Positions 1 through 8,283 of a stretch of DNA of 14,023 bases are shown piece after piece. The position numbers and the translations under genes were made by a program. Under the pieces are notes generated by a model, which searched no databases, was not told the origin of the DNA, and saw only the letters and a list, made by a program, of their open reading frames with translations. The stretch is from the NCBI GenBank assembly GCA_016205125.1, contig JACQJE010000018.1, forward strand, positions 1-14,023, in the 5' to 3' direction. The first letter of the stretch is position 1, and each line of letters starts with the position of its first letter. Source of the stretch: Deltaproteobacteria bacterium. Lineage in GTDB: Bacteria > Bdellovibrionota > O2-12-FULL-43-9 > JACQJE01.

Positions 1-3
1 AAA

Positions 4-61
4 TTGTCATCCTGAGGCGCAGCCGAAGGATCTGGATTCTTCGCTTCGCTCAGAATGACAA
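4..61. repeat. Interspersed hairpin repeat, copy 1 (TTGTCATCCTGAG type)
   Basis: The 13-base arm TTGTCATCCTGAG at 4-16 pairs with CTCAGAATGACAA at 49-61, with one mismatch. A second, inner pair is GAAGGATC (25-32) with GATTCTTC (36-43), again with one mismatch. The element therefore folds as a nested hairpin of about 58 bases. It lies 52 bases beyond the stop codon of dnaB and outside any gene. The same 13-base end and the GAAGGATC block recur at 8198-8283. Related sequences of the form GTCATCCTGAGCGAAGCGAAGGATC are widespread non-coding repeats in many bacterial genomes. It could also help end the dnaB transcript, but no T-run follows on the minus strand. Confidence 0.8.
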
Positions 62-113
62 CCAGAAGTAAAGAGATTTATGCATCACTACACTAGAGAA
101 GCCTCTCCACTCG

Positions 114-1460
114 TTAGTTTGGCGTGGCATGCTCAAAGGCGAGGTTCTCAAAGGTCGTATATTCGTGAAGGAACGCTAACCGGGCGGCACCTGTCGGCCC
201 GTTTCGCTGTTTTCGAATGATAATTTCTGCAGTACCCGTCCAGTCTGATTCCTTGTTGTAAATTTCGTCGCGGTAAATAAAGGTGATCAAATCAGCATCC
301 TGTTCAATGGCGCCAGATTCCCGCAAGTCTGAAAGCTGCGGCCGCTTGTCAGGGCGATTCTCTACACCCCGGTTGAGCTGAGAGAGCGCAATCACCGGAA
401 CATTCAATTCTTTTGCGAGGGCCTTGAGCGATCTCGATATTTCTGAAATTTCCCTCTCCCGCGACTCAAAACCCCCTCTCCCTCTCATCAACTGGAGGTA
501 GTCGACAATCAGGAGACCCATGTTATGATCTGCCTTGAGCCGGCGGCACTTCGCCCGCATGTCGAGAACGGACAATGCTGGCGTGTCGTCAATAAAAATG
601 GGGGCAACAGACATCTGGCTCGCCGCTTTGGTCAGCTTCGGCCATTCGTTCTCCTTTAATTTCCCGATCCGAAGCCTCGAAGAATCGACTTTTGCCAAAG
701 AAGTCAGCATCCTCATGACAAGTTGTTCTTTTGACATTTCCAAGGAAAAAACGGCTACGGGGGTTTTGGACACAATGGCGGCATGCTGAGCAATATTCAG
801 CGCAAAACTGGTCTTTCCCATAGAGGGGCGGCCTGCAATGATGATCAGATCCGATCTCTGCAATCCAGAAGTGAGTTTATCGAATTCGTGAAAGCCTGTC
901 GGTACGCCTGTAACAGACTCCTTTCTCTCATAGAGCTGTTCGATGCGCTTAAAATTCTCCTTCACAACATCTTTGATATGGGTAAAATCGGGTCGAATCC
1001 TCTCCTCAGCAACACTAAATATAGCCGTTTCAGCATAATCGAGGAAATCATCCACAGAGGCGTGCTCTTCGTACCCTTTTGCTACAATCTCTGTGGCCGC
1101 TGAAATAATCTTTCTCAAAATAGCCTTTTCTCTTACAATCTTAGCGTAGTATTGGACATTCGCAGATGTGGGAACAGATTCCACCAGCTGCGTGAGGTAA
1201 GCACTCCCCCCCATCGTTCCCAACAGATCCTTGCTCTTGAGGTGGTTGGTCAATGTGACTAGATCGACTGGTTCAGAACTCTCTGCCAAATCGACAAAGC
1301 TCTGAAAAATATGCTGATGAGCCGCACGATAAAAATCGTCCGGCCTGACATAATCGAGCGACCGATACAACGCATCATTATCGAGTAAGACGCTCCCCAA
1401 AACAGCCTGTTCCGCTTCAAGATTCTGAGGAGGTAATTTTTGTATGGAACTATTCGCCAT
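114..1460 (-). CDS. dnaB: Replicative DNA helicase DnaB
   Basis: This is the hexameric 5'-to-3' helicase that unwinds DNA at the replication fork and engages primase. The 448-residue length is normal. The N-terminal helical domain covers about residues 10-110 and begins with the typical PPQNLEAEQAVLG. The RecA-like ATPase domain follows from about 185. Visible motifs are Walker A GRPSMGKTS (210-218), the SLEMS motif with catalytic Glu (239-243), Walker B LLIVDYLQL (317-325), SQLNRGVENR (360-369) and the arginine-finger segment RKQRNG (416-421). No intein is present, although dnaB is a frequent intein host. Its ATG overlaps the end of rplI by 11 bases and has no strong Shine-Dalgarno of its own, which suggests translational coupling. 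It is the last gene of the operon. Confidence 0.98.
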   Translation of the reverse strand: MANSSIQKLPPQNLEAEQAVLGSVLLDNDALYRSLDYVRPDDFYRAAHQHIFQSFVDLAESSEPVDLVTLTNHLKSKDLLGTMGGSAYLTQLVESVPTSANVQYYAKIVREKAILRKIISAATEIVAKGYEEHASVDDFLDYAETAIFSVAEERIRPDFTHIKDVVKENFKRIEQLYERKESVTGVPTGFHEFDKLTSGLQRSDLIIIAGRPSMGKTSFALNIAQHAAIVSKTPVAVFSLEMSKEQLVMRMLTSLAKVDSSRLRIGKLKENEWPKLTKAASQMSVAPIFIDDTPALSVLDMRAKCRRLKADHNMGLLIVDYLQLMRGRGGFESREREISEISRSLKALAKELNVPVIALSQLNRGVENRPDKRPQLSDLRESGAIEQDADLITFIYRDEIYNKESDWTGTAEIIIRKQRNGPTGAARLAFLHEYTTFENLAFEHATPN

Positions 1461-1902
1461 TTTCTGAAACGACCCAAACTTTCAGTATCGCTGTCAAACC
1501 TGGATCTACTTTCGCTTTCACGTCGTAAACGCCAAGCGCTTTGATGGGAGTATCAAGAACGATGTGCTTCCGGTCGAATTGCACTCCCTGGGCTAAAAGC
1601 GCTTCAGCGATTTCTTGTGTCGTCACCGAACCGTAGAGGCGATCTTCTTCACCTACTTTCTTTGCAAGGGTAATTTTGCACGCCTGCAATTTGTCAACGA
1701 GCTCTTCTCCCTCTTTCAACAGCTTCTGCCGCTTTAATTCAAGTTGTTTCATGTGATGCTCGCGATCTTTGAGACCGGCAAATGTGGCCTTCCTCACCAA
1801 TCCGCGCGGAATGAGATAGTTGCGAGCGAATCCATCAGCAACTGTCACAACATCTCCCGGCTGACCCAGACGCTCGACAACTTCCCGCAGTATGACTTTC
1901 AT
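1450..1902 (-). CDS. rplI: 50S ribosomal protein L9
   Basis: L9 binds domain V of 23S rRNA and reaches out from the base of the L1 stalk. The 150-residue length is standard. The N-terminal RNA-binding domain contains the family signature around residues 21-34 (VADGFARNYLIPRG). A long charged helix follows at about 42-75, and the C-terminal domain ends with VWVVSENGE. It starts at an ATG with a G-rich stretch (GGGGG) about ten bases upstream. The gene overlaps dnaB by 11 bases. The rpsF–rpsR–rplI–dnaB order is widely conserved and supports the call. Confidence 0.98.
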   Translation of the reverse strand: MKVILREVVERLGQPGDVVTVADGFARNYLIPRGLVRKATFAGLKDREHHMKQLELKRQKLLKEGEELVDKLQACKITLAKKVGEEDRLYGSVTTQEIAEALLAQGVQFDRKHIVLDTPIKALGVYDVKAKVDPGLTAILKVWVVSENGE

Positions 1903-1935
1903 AGACTAAACCCCCAAAAAATGTCTGTTGTGATA

Positions 1936-2178
1936 CTAGGCGGCTACCGATGCGGCAAAGGGGAGAAGCGCCAGCTGTCTGGCCCGTTTAATCGCCACAG
2001 CGAGCTCTCGCTGATGCTGAGCGCAGGCCCCAGAAATGCGCCTTGGAATAATTTTCCCTTTTTCAGTCACGAACCCGCAGATCGTCCGAACATCTTTATA
2101 ATCGACTGGGATCTTGTCCACACAAAAACGGCAAATCTTTCTTCTGTAACCTACATTTGGACGAGAAAATGTTCGCAT
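1936..2178 (-). CDS. rpsR: 30S ribosomal protein S18 (four-cysteine form)
   Basis: S18 pairs with S6 on the platform of the small subunit. The 80-residue protein has the family core [15 protein letters not shown] and the C-terminal [20 protein letters not shown]. It holds four cysteines, CRFC at 16 and 19 plus Cys34 and Cys52. This matches the cysteine-containing (C+) type of S18, in which a zinc ion may be bound; many bacteria have lost these residues. The ATG is preceded by AGGGG seven bases upstream. There is no ssb gene between rpsF and rpsR, unlike in many Firmicutes. The last six residues are a short alanine-rich extension. Confidence 0.97.
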   Translation of the reverse strand: MRTFSRPNVGYRRKICRFCVDKIPVDYKDVRTICGFVTEKGKIIPRRISGACAQHQRELAVAIKRARQLALLPFAASVAA

Positions 2179-2199
2179 GGAATTCCCCTCTGATCTCCC

Positions 2200-2550
2200 T
2201 TATTCCCCTTCTTCAAAATTAGAGACACGCGCTACCGGCTTGACAGGAGGCGCAAGCAGATCCTCATCGCTCACTTTCACCGTGAGAAACCGCAGTACTT
2301 CATCGCGAATGCGAAGACTCCTCTCGATCTCTTTCGTGAAATCCCCCGCAGCGTTGACAAGGTGGAGGAGATAGTGTCCCTTTGTCTGTTTCCGGATTGG
2401 ATAAGCGAGTTTTCGCTTTCCCCAATCCTCAAATGCTACAATGTTGCCCTGGTATTTCGAAACCACTTCTGCAAACTTGTCGCGAATTCCGCGCACTGCC
2501 GCATCTGGCAAGTCAGCCTTTATCGCTACAATGACTTCATAAGCGCTCAT
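2200..2550 (-). CDS. rpsF: 30S ribosomal protein S6
   Basis: S6 forms a dimer with S18 on 16S rRNA. I start it at the ATG at 2550, giving 116 residues that begin MSAYEVIVAIKADL. This ATG has an AAGGAG Shine-Dalgarno nine bases upstream, and the start matches the usual S6 N-terminus. An upstream TTG at 2583 would add 11 residues unlike the family and placed over the ribosome binding site. The ferredoxin-like fold is recognisable from the central FEDWGKRKLAYPIRKQTKGHY (40-60) and the ERSLRIRDEVLRF segment (76-88). The C-terminal tail from about 95 is short and mixed in charge. Confidence 0.97.
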   Translation of the reverse strand: MSAYEVIVAIKADLPDAAVRGIRDKFAEVVSKYQGNIVAFEDWGKRKLAYPIRKQTKGHYLLHLVNAAGDFTKEIERSLRIRDEVLRFLTVKVSDEDLLAPPVKPVARVSNFEEGE

Positions 2551-2670
2551 TAAGTGAGTCTCCTTTTGGTTATGATCACTCAAATAGCGAGCGATTCAGC
2601 CCTCATGAGAGAGCAAGGGAAAAGGATGAGCCTCTTCTAGCAAAATCCAAAAAGGATTGCAAGAAAGGCT

Positions 2671-3762
2671 TTAGCGAAAGCGGAAGAAAATAACGTCTCC
2701 GTCCTGAACCTCATAGTCGCTCCCCTCATGGCGAATCAGCCCTTCCTCGTGTACCGCTTTTTCAGAACCACACCGGATGAGATCCGCATAGCTGTAGATC
2801 TCTGCTTTAATGAATCCCTCTTCAATATCTGAATGGATGCAGCCAGCCGCGCATTTGGCTGTCGTCCCTCTCTTAACAGTCCACGCCCGCACTTCTTTCG
2901 GCCCAGCCGTGAAGAACGTCACCAGGTCCAACAACTTATATCCCGTTTCAATCACCTGCTCCGATCCCATCCTCGAAATTCCCAATTCTGCCTTGAACGA
3001 CTCGCGCTCTTCCAAAGAGAGCCGGACGAGCTCTGATTCAATCTTCCCGCTGATCACAACCAGAGGAACATTTTCCTGCTCCGCCAGACCTCGCGCTTCG
3101 TCCAGCGCCTGGCATCCCTCTTTCACCTCTTCTTCTCCCAGATTTGCAACGTAAAAGATCGGCTTATGGGTCAAAAGTTGAAACTCATCAGCAACCTCTA
3201 ATCCCTCTTGCGATAGATTCTGACGACGAAGCGGCATTCCCTGGTTCAGAAAGTCTTGAATCGATTTGAGGATTTCCAGATACTTGAGTGCTTTCTTGTC
3301 CCCCGCTTTCGCCGCTTTGGCGAGTGCGGTGAGTCGCCGTTCTATCAGATCGAGATCAGAGAGAGCGAGTTCCGTGTTAATGATCTCGGCATCTCGAAGA
3401 GGATCGACCTTCCCTGTCACATGAACGACATCCGGAGAGGGAAAACAGCGAAGGACTTCGGCGATGACATCAACGCCGCGAATATGAGCCAGAAACTGGT
3501 TTCCCAAGCCAGCCCCCTTGCTCGCCCCTTCGACTAATCCTGCTATGTCAATGACTTTCAGGGTCGTCGGGGTCAATTTCTCAGGCTTAAAGATCTCCGC
3601 CAGCCGAATGAGGCGCTCATCAGGCACATTGACAATCGCTATGTTTGGATCGATCGTACAGAAAGGGAAATTGCTCGCGGGGGCAGCAGATGCAGTAATC
3701 GCGTTAAAGATGGTTGATTTCCCTACATTGGGGAGACCCACAATGCCGCATGAAAAGCCCAT
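2671..3762 (-). CDS. ychF: Redox-regulated ATPase YchF (Obg-family, TGS domain)
   Basis: YchF is a universally conserved P-loop ATPase of the Obg group that associates with ribosomes and is linked to stress responses. The 363-residue length is typical. Motifs seen are G1 GLPNVGKST (9-17), G3 DIAGL (72-76) and, where most GTPases have NKxD, the NLGE sequence at 207-210. That NxxE form is the reason YchF prefers ATP. A helical insertion lies at about 130-200, and the C-terminal TGS domain at about 280-363 ends in VQDGDVIFFRFR. It lies 21 bases after hppA and 120 bases before the ATG of rpsF. In many genomes it directly follows pth; here hppA separates them. Confidence 0.97.
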   Translation of the reverse strand: MGFSCGIVGLPNVGKSTIFNAITASAAPASNFPFCTIDPNIAIVNVPDERLIRLAEIFKPEKLTPTTLKVIDIAGLVEGASKGAGLGNQFLAHIRGVDVIAEVLRCFPSPDVVHVTGKVDPLRDAEIINTELALSDLDLIERRLTALAKAAKAGDKKALKYLEILKSIQDFLNQGMPLRRQNLSQEGLEVADEFQLLTHKPIFYVANLGEEEVKEGCQALDEARGLAEQENVPLVVISGKIESELVRLSLEERESFKAELGISRMGSEQVIETGYKLLDLVTFFTAGPKEVRAWTVKRGTTAKCAAGCIHSDIEEGFIKAEIYSYADLIRCGSEKAVHEEGLIRHEGSDYEVQDGDVIFFRFR

Positions 3763-3783
3763 TGCCTTAAATCCTCAGTACTT

Positions 3784-5802
3784 TCACAACAGCGGGGCAA
3801 TCACCAGAGATACAATCGACATCAACTTGATCAGGATGTTCATCGCCGGACCCGAAGTATCCTTGAAGGGATCGCCAATCGTATCCCCCACGACAGCAGC
3901 CTTATGACTGACAGATCCTTTCCCCCCATGCAGCCCTTTTTCGATCAGCTTCTTCGCGTTATCCCACGCACCCCCTACATTCGCCATAAACAGGGCGAGA
4001 AGGACACCCGTTAGTGTCGCACCAGCCAGCAATCCACCCAACGCGTCAGCACCGAGGAGAAAACCGACAGCAACAGGTGCGATCATCGCAATAAATCCAG
4101 GAAGGAGCATCTCTTTAATGGCGGCTCTTGTACTAATTGAAACACAGCGCGCGGAATCTGGTTTTGCTCTCCCTTCCATTAGCCCATGAATCTCGCGGAA
4201 TTGGCGTCTCACCTCTTCAACCATCTCAAAGGCTGCCTTTCCCACAGAGGACATCGTCAAAGAAGCGATCAAAAATGGAATCGTCCCGCCCATGAAGAGC
4301 CCAATGATGACAGCAGGTTTGGTGAGATCGATACCTGGAATCCCAATAGCGGTCGTGTAGGCTGAAAAAAGAGCGAGAGCAGTGAGTGCCGCTGAACCTA
4401 TGGCAAACCCTTTACCGATTGCGGCAGTTGTATTGCCAAGCGCATCCAAACTATCCGTAATCATCCGGGTCTCTTTGCCAAGACCCCCCATCTCAGCAAT
4501 TCCGCCCGCATTATCCGCAATGGGACCATAGGCATCGACCGTCATCGTCACGCCAACGGTCGCCAACATGCCGACTGCGGCAATACTGATCCCATAGAGA
4601 CCCGCCAGCCCGTATGAGATAAAGATTGCGGCCGCGATCAGAAAAACCGGAATGACCGTGCTCTGCATACCAATCGCAATCCCTGTAATGACATTCGTCG
4701 CGGGGCCTGTGGTGCTTGCTTTTGCGATCCGCTCAACCGCTTTCCCGGAAGTATAAAATTCAGTAATAAAGCCAATTGCAATACCACAGATATTTCCAAC
4801 AACCAGGGCCCAGAATGGACCCATGGGGGAATAATATTTTCCAACCAAATGATCGACAATATTAAACTCTAATTTTTGGACCACATAATACGCGCCCGCA
4901 AGAAGCAAAACAGAAGCAATCATCGGAACCCATCGAAGCGCCGTTGCAGGATCGAGTCGTTTGAGGATAAGCATGGAAAGGATCCCAACTAAAGAGCTGA
5001 TCAAACCGACCATAATAGTGAAGAGCGGAAGAGACATCGCCTCTAGCCGCGAATCTTCGAAGAGAGGAGAGGTCGCTCCAATGGCAATCGCAGCAACTAC
5101 GGCCCCCACATAGGATTCAAAAATATCGGCGCCCATCCCCGCAGTGTCCCCGACATTGTCTCCTACGTTATCTGCAATGGTTGCGGGATTTCGAGGATCA
5201 TCTTCCGGTATTCCAGCCTCTACTTTTCCGACAAGATCTGCCCCGACATCTGCCGCTTTCGTAAAAATCCCTCCGCCAACACGCGCAAAAAGGGCAATAG
5301 AGCTTGCCCCCATGGCAAACCCATTAATATAGAGAGCCTGATCAGGTGTGCCGTACAGGAGAAAGAAGACGCCGATTCCCAGGACACCCAAACTAGCCAC
5401 TGAAAGACCCATCACCGAGCCGCCTAAAAACGAAATCGCCAAGGCCTCGTCGCGCCCATGTTCTTTTGCCGCCTGCGCTGTCCTCACATTTGCCTTCACA
5501 GCCGCCTTCATTCCAAAAAAACCGGCCGACATGGAACAGAGAGCTCCACTGAGAAAAGCAATTCCAGTCTGCCACGCAATTTTCCATGTAATCAGCGCAA
5601 AAACAACTGCAATAAAAATGGACAGGATACTGTACTCTGTCCTGAGAAACACCATGGCCCCCTGATGGATCGCATGGGCAATCTCACGCATCTTCTCACT
5701 GCCATCATGTTTCGTCTTGATGATGAAATACAGAATTCCTGCAATTAAAAGACCAAAAATCCCCAATGGGGGCGCAAGTTGAATGAATGTTTCCAATGCC
5801 AT
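3784..5802 (-). CDS. hppA: Membrane-bound ion-translocating pyrophosphatase (K+-dependent type)
   Basis: This integral membrane enzyme hydrolyses pyrophosphate and uses the energy to pump H+ or Na+ out of the cytoplasm. The 672 residues contain about 16 hydrophobic segments. Family motifs are [11 protein letters not shown] (185-195), [23 protein letters not shown] (from 200), [11 protein letters not shown] (456-466), [12 protein letters not shown] (608-619) and [14 protein letters not shown] (639-652). Residue 460 is Ala, as in K+-dependent enzymes; K+-independent ones have Lys there. Whether H+ or Na+ is pumped I cannot decide from sequence. The ATG follows AGGAGG by six bases. Gaps of 21 bases on both sides place it within the pth–ychF segment of the operon, an unusual position. 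A role in recycling pyrophosphate from biosynthesis is inferred. Confidence 0.97.
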   Translation of the reverse strand: MALETFIQLAPPLGIFGLLIAGILYFIIKTKHDGSEKMREIAHAIHQGAMVFLRTEYSILSIFIAVVFALITWKIAWQTGIAFLSGALCSMSAGFFGMKAAVKANVRTAQAAKEHGRDEALAISFLGGSVMGLSVASLGVLGIGVFFLLYGTPDQALYINGFAMGASSIALFARVGGGIFTKAADVGADLVGKVEAGIPEDDPRNPATIADNVGDNVGDTAGMGADIFESYVGAVVAAIAIGATSPLFEDSRLEAMSLPLFTIMVGLISSLVGILSMLILKRLDPATALRWVPMIASVLLLAGAYYVVQKLEFNIVDHLVGKYYSPMGPFWALVVGNICGIAIGFITEFYTSGKAVERIAKASTTGPATNVITGIAIGMQSTVIPVFLIAAAIFISYGLAGLYGISIAAVGMLATVGVTMTVDAYGPIADNAGGIAEMGGLGKETRMITDSLDALGNTTAAIGKGFAIGSAALTALALFSAYTTAIGIPGIDLTKPAVIIGLFMGGTIPFLIASLTMSSVGKAAFEMVEEVRRQFREIHGLMEGRAKPDSARCVSISTRAAIKEMLLPGFIAMIAPVAVGFLLGADALGGLLAGATLTGVLLALFMANVGGAWDNAKKLIEKGLHGGKGSVSHKAAVVGDTIGDPFKDTSGPAMNILIKLMSIVSLVIAPLL

Positions 5803-5823
5803 CTCATCCTCCTGGCTCTAAAG

Positions 5824-6411
5824 TTATCCTGTTGCTATCTCTCTGGAATTGAATTTTTGCATGGCCGAGTCGAGCTTGCCTGCAATCCAAAGTTCCAGTG
5901 CAGAGAGTGCATCGGCCAAAACGCTATCGAGTCCCTTCTTTTGCTCTTTCGAGAAAGGGGACAAGACGTAATGCGTCACCTCTTCTTTTGTTGATGGGCG
6001 GCCAATCCCGATCCTGATCCTGGCAAATTCTTCAATTCCCAGCGACTCAATGACAGACGCAATCCCATTATGCCCTCCATGCCCGCCTCTGGCACGAATG
6101 CGTATCTGACCAAAGGGCAAATCGATATCATCACTGATGATCAATAAATTTTCCGAGGTCGGCTTCAATTTATAGTAATTTACAGCAGACCGAACAGCCT
6201 CTCCCGAACGATTCATCAGGGTAAGCGGCTTGATGAGGCAGATCTCATCCTGGCCCAATAATCCGCGGCATAAAGAGGCCTGAAAAGGGGCCTGTTTAAA
6301 CGACCATCCCTGCCGCAAAGCAAATCGATCAACAACCAGGAAGCCGACGTTGTGTCGCGTCTCTTCATATTCCCGGCCTACGTTTCCGAGTCCAACAACC
6401 ATTTTTAACAA
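5824..6411 (-). CDS. pth: Peptidyl-tRNA hydrolase
   Basis: Pth cleaves the ester bond of peptidyl-tRNAs that fall off ribosomes, freeing the tRNA. The 195-residue length fits the bacterial family. The N-terminal VVGLGNVGREYEETRHNVGF includes the catalytic His20. Other family features are LMNRSG (65-70), SDDIDLPFG and RARGGHGGHNG. I prefer the TTG at 6411 as start, because GAGG lies eight bases upstream of it. The alternative ATG at 6402 would give a protein three residues shorter but has that site 17 bases away. The gene begins 11 bases after the stop of rplY, a common pairing because both act in translation. Confidence 0.96.
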   Translation of the reverse strand: MLKMVVGLGNVGREYEETRHNVGFLVVDRFALRQGWSFKQAPFQASLCRGLLGQDEICLIKPLTLMNRSGEAVRSAVNYYKLKPTSENLLIISDDIDLPFGQIRIRARGGHGGHNGIASVIESLGIEEFARIRIGIGRPSTKEEVTHYVLSPFSKEQKKGLDSVLADALSALELWIAGKLDSAMQKFNSREIATG

Positions 6412-6422
6412 GGAATGAGCCT

Positions 6423-7142
6423 CTATTTTTCGCCCTTTTCGCCCTTAGACTCTTTCGGAGCGGGTTCTTTCTTCGCAGGTTCTTTCTTCTCTGCTCCCTC
6501 TGCCGCTTCGCCCTCTGCCGCCGCCTCTTCAGCCGGAACTGCCGCCGCAACAGGAGGCGCCACTACTTCTTCCTTCGCGGGTGGAGCCACTGTGACAAGC
6601 GCAAAGTTTTCATCATAGACCGCTTCAAATTCTTTAGAGAGATTGAGATCAGCCACACGAATCGTGTCTCCTATTGAAAGTTGAGAGACGTCGACTTCGA
6701 TGTGATCGGGCGCCTGACCCGGGAGACATTTGACTTTAACTTCACGGTGGATCGGCTCCAAAATTCCCCCGTCATTCACCACACCAGTGGCTATCCCGAC
6801 AAATTTGAGCGGAATTTCCACCACAATCTTTTCTTTCAAGTTAACCGCGTAAAAATCGATGTGGAGAATGTCCAAAGAAAGGGGGTGATATTGAATATCC
6901 TTAATCATCACATGGGATACCGGGAGCGTCCCTCTCTCCACCTGCAATTGGAAAAGAGCATTGTGTCCTTCCTTGGAGAGAATCCGCTTAATCTCCTGCC
7001 GGTTACAGGCGATATTGACGTTCTGATCGACCCCTTTGCCATATAAGACCGAAGGGACCATTCCGCGTGCTCTCACTTTTCTCGCTTCAGATTTTCCTGA
7101 TTTTTCCATTATATCGACCGGCAATGCTTGAATTTCTGACAT
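6423..7142 (-). CDS. rplY: 50S ribosomal protein L25, long (TL5/CTC) form
   Basis: L25 binds 5S rRNA. The 239-residue protein has the N-terminal 5S-binding domain (about 5-92), with ARGMVPSVLYGKG and the typical VSHVMIKDIQYHPLSLDILHIDF. The TL5-type C-terminal domain follows (about 100-186), including PLKFVG and EPIHREVKVKCLP. Residues from about 187 to 239 form a low-complexity tail, first Ala/Glu/Pro rich and then Lys/Glu/Pro rich. Such tails occur in this family but are variable. The ATG has AGGGGAG about six bases upstream. It sits between prs and pth, as in many bacteria. Confidence 0.97.
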   Translation of the reverse strand: MSEIQALPVDIMEKSGKSEARKVRARGMVPSVLYGKGVDQNVNIACNRQEIKRILSKEGHNALFQLQVERGTLPVSHVMIKDIQYHPLSLDILHIDFYAVNLKEKIVVEIPLKFVGIATGVVNDGGILEPIHREVKVKCLPGQAPDHIEVDVSQLSIGDTIRVADLNLSKEFEAVYDENFALVTVAPPAKEEVVAPPVAAAVPAEEAAAEGEAAEGAEKKEPAKKEPAPKESKGEKGEK

Positions 7143-7167
7143 CTTGCTCCCCTTACAAATATTCTAT

Positions 7168-8106
7168 CTACACAAATAAAGCGCTCAACGATTCACACTG
7201 ATGAACACGGCGTATGGCGTCTGCCAAAAGATTGGCAACAGACAGGACTACAATCTTGGAATTATTGAGACAGTGGTCGCGAAGCGGAATCGTATCGGTC
7301 ACGATCACTTTTTGCAATACCGATGCCGATATCCGTTCCGAAGCTGTACCAGACATAACGGCATGAGTGCCGCACGCAATCACAGAGAGGGCCCCCTGAC
7401 TTAGCAAAACTTCGGAGGCCTGTGTCAATGTCCCCGCCGTGTCAATCATGTCGTCCAGGATCACCACATCTTTTCCCTTTATTTCTCCAATAACATTGAC
7501 CGCCACCGCTTCATTAGGAGCGATACGCCGCTTATCAATAATGGCAATTCCACCCCCGAGGCGCTTCGCAAATGCCCGCGCCCTCTCCACCCCCCCTGCA
7601 TCCGGGGAGACCATCACCCAATTGTCACTCTTGACGTGCCTCAGGTGCTGAATCAACACAGGAGCCGCGTAAAGATGATCAAACGGCACATCGAAAAAAC
7701 CTTGAATCTGTGCCGCGTGGAGATCCATAGCAACAATGCGAGAGGCACCCGACGCCGTCAAAATATCGGCCACCAGCTTGGCGGTTATTGGCGAGCGGGG
7801 GGAAACTTTTCTGTCCTGACGCGCATAACCGTAATACGGGATCACTGCTGTAATGGATCTTGCGGAAGCCCTCTTGAGGGCATCAATCATGATGAGGAGT
7901 TCCATCAGATTATCATTGACAGGGGGGCAGGTCGACTGGACCACAAAGACATCGCAGCCCCGGATGCTTTCTCCAATTTCAGCAAAGATTTCGCCATCTT
8001 GGAAGCGGCGAATCTCAATTTTGGTCAGCGGGCACTCTAATGCCTGTGCGATCTTCTGGGCCAACGCAGGATTCGAATTTCCACTGATCAACTTTAATGG
8101 GGCCAT
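7168..8106 (-). CDS. prs: Ribose-phosphate pyrophosphokinase (PRPP synthetase), class I
   Basis: This cytoplasmic enzyme transfers pyrophosphate from ATP to ribose 5-phosphate, making PRPP for nucleotides, histidine and tryptophan. The 312 residues cover the full family. Motifs seen are RRFQDGEI (33-40), YYGYARQDRK (91-100), DLHA (128-131), the flexible catalytic loop with DKRR (191-194) and the PRPP-binding loop VILDDMIDTAGT (215-226). The C-terminus CESLSALFV is also typical. The ATG has GAGGAAG upstream. A 94-base AT-rich gap separates it from the PAP2 gene and may hold its own promoter. Gene order tRNA-Gln, prs, rplY, pth is conserved in relatives, apart from the intervening PAP2 gene. 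Confidence 0.98.
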   Translation of the reverse strand: MAPLKLISGNSNPALAQKIAQALECPLTKIEIRRFQDGEIFAEIGESIRGCDVFVVQSTCPPVNDNLMELLIMIDALKRASARSITAVIPYYGYARQDRKVSPRSPITAKLVADILTASGASRIVAMDLHAAQIQGFFDVPFDHLYAAPVLIQHLRHVKSDNWVMVSPDAGGVERARAFAKRLGGGIAIIDKRRIAPNEAVAVNVIGEIKGKDVVILDDMIDTAGTLTQASEVLLSQGALSVIACGTHAVMSGTASERISASVLQKVIVTDTIPLRDHCLNNSKIVVLSVANLLADAIRRVHQCESLSALFV

Positions 8107-8197
8107 CAGGGGGTCACTTCCTCAAGAATCTCAACGAATAAAAACTAGCAAATATAAGGTGTTTACCTCTACCACGCTCACCTGAAAAAAACAACGG

Positions 8198-8283
8198 TTG
8201 TCATCCTGAGCCCTTCGCGGAGTTTACCCTCGAGCGAAGCGAAGGGCTCGAGGGTAAACTCCGCGAAGGATCCAGTATGACGG
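8198..8283. repeat. Interspersed hairpin repeat, copy 2, with a perfect 24-bp stem
   Basis: The element starts with TTGTCATCCTGAG (8198-8210), identical to the left end of copy 1 at 4-16. It ends with GGATCCAGTATGACGG, a degenerate inverted match. Inside is a perfect inverted repeat: 8212-8235 pairs over 24 bases with 8246-8269, leaving a ten-base loop (GAAGCGAAGG). The GAAGGATC block of copy 1 recurs at 8265-8272. On the minus strand the hairpin is followed after about 20 bases by seven Ts, so it could also end the ispE–tRNA–PAP2 transcript before prs. Most of the element is translated as the end of the PAP2 gene. Confidence 0.9.

Noticed and set aside
114..1460. An intein or frameshift in dnaB, checked because the gene is a frequent intein host.
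   Set aside because: All helicase motifs follow one another at normal spacing in 448 residues, so there is no insertion.
1744..2193. A plus-strand frame of 149 codons opposite rplI and rpsR.
   Set aside because: It runs across two conserved ribosomal protein genes and their gap, and resembles no protein.
2639..2665. AATCC-AAAAA-GGATT in the gap between rpsF and ychF as a possible terminator or attenuator.
   Set aside because: The stem has only five pairs with weak ends and no T-run after it. Ribosomal autoregulation by S6/S18 in this gap is possible, but no specific motif could be recognised.
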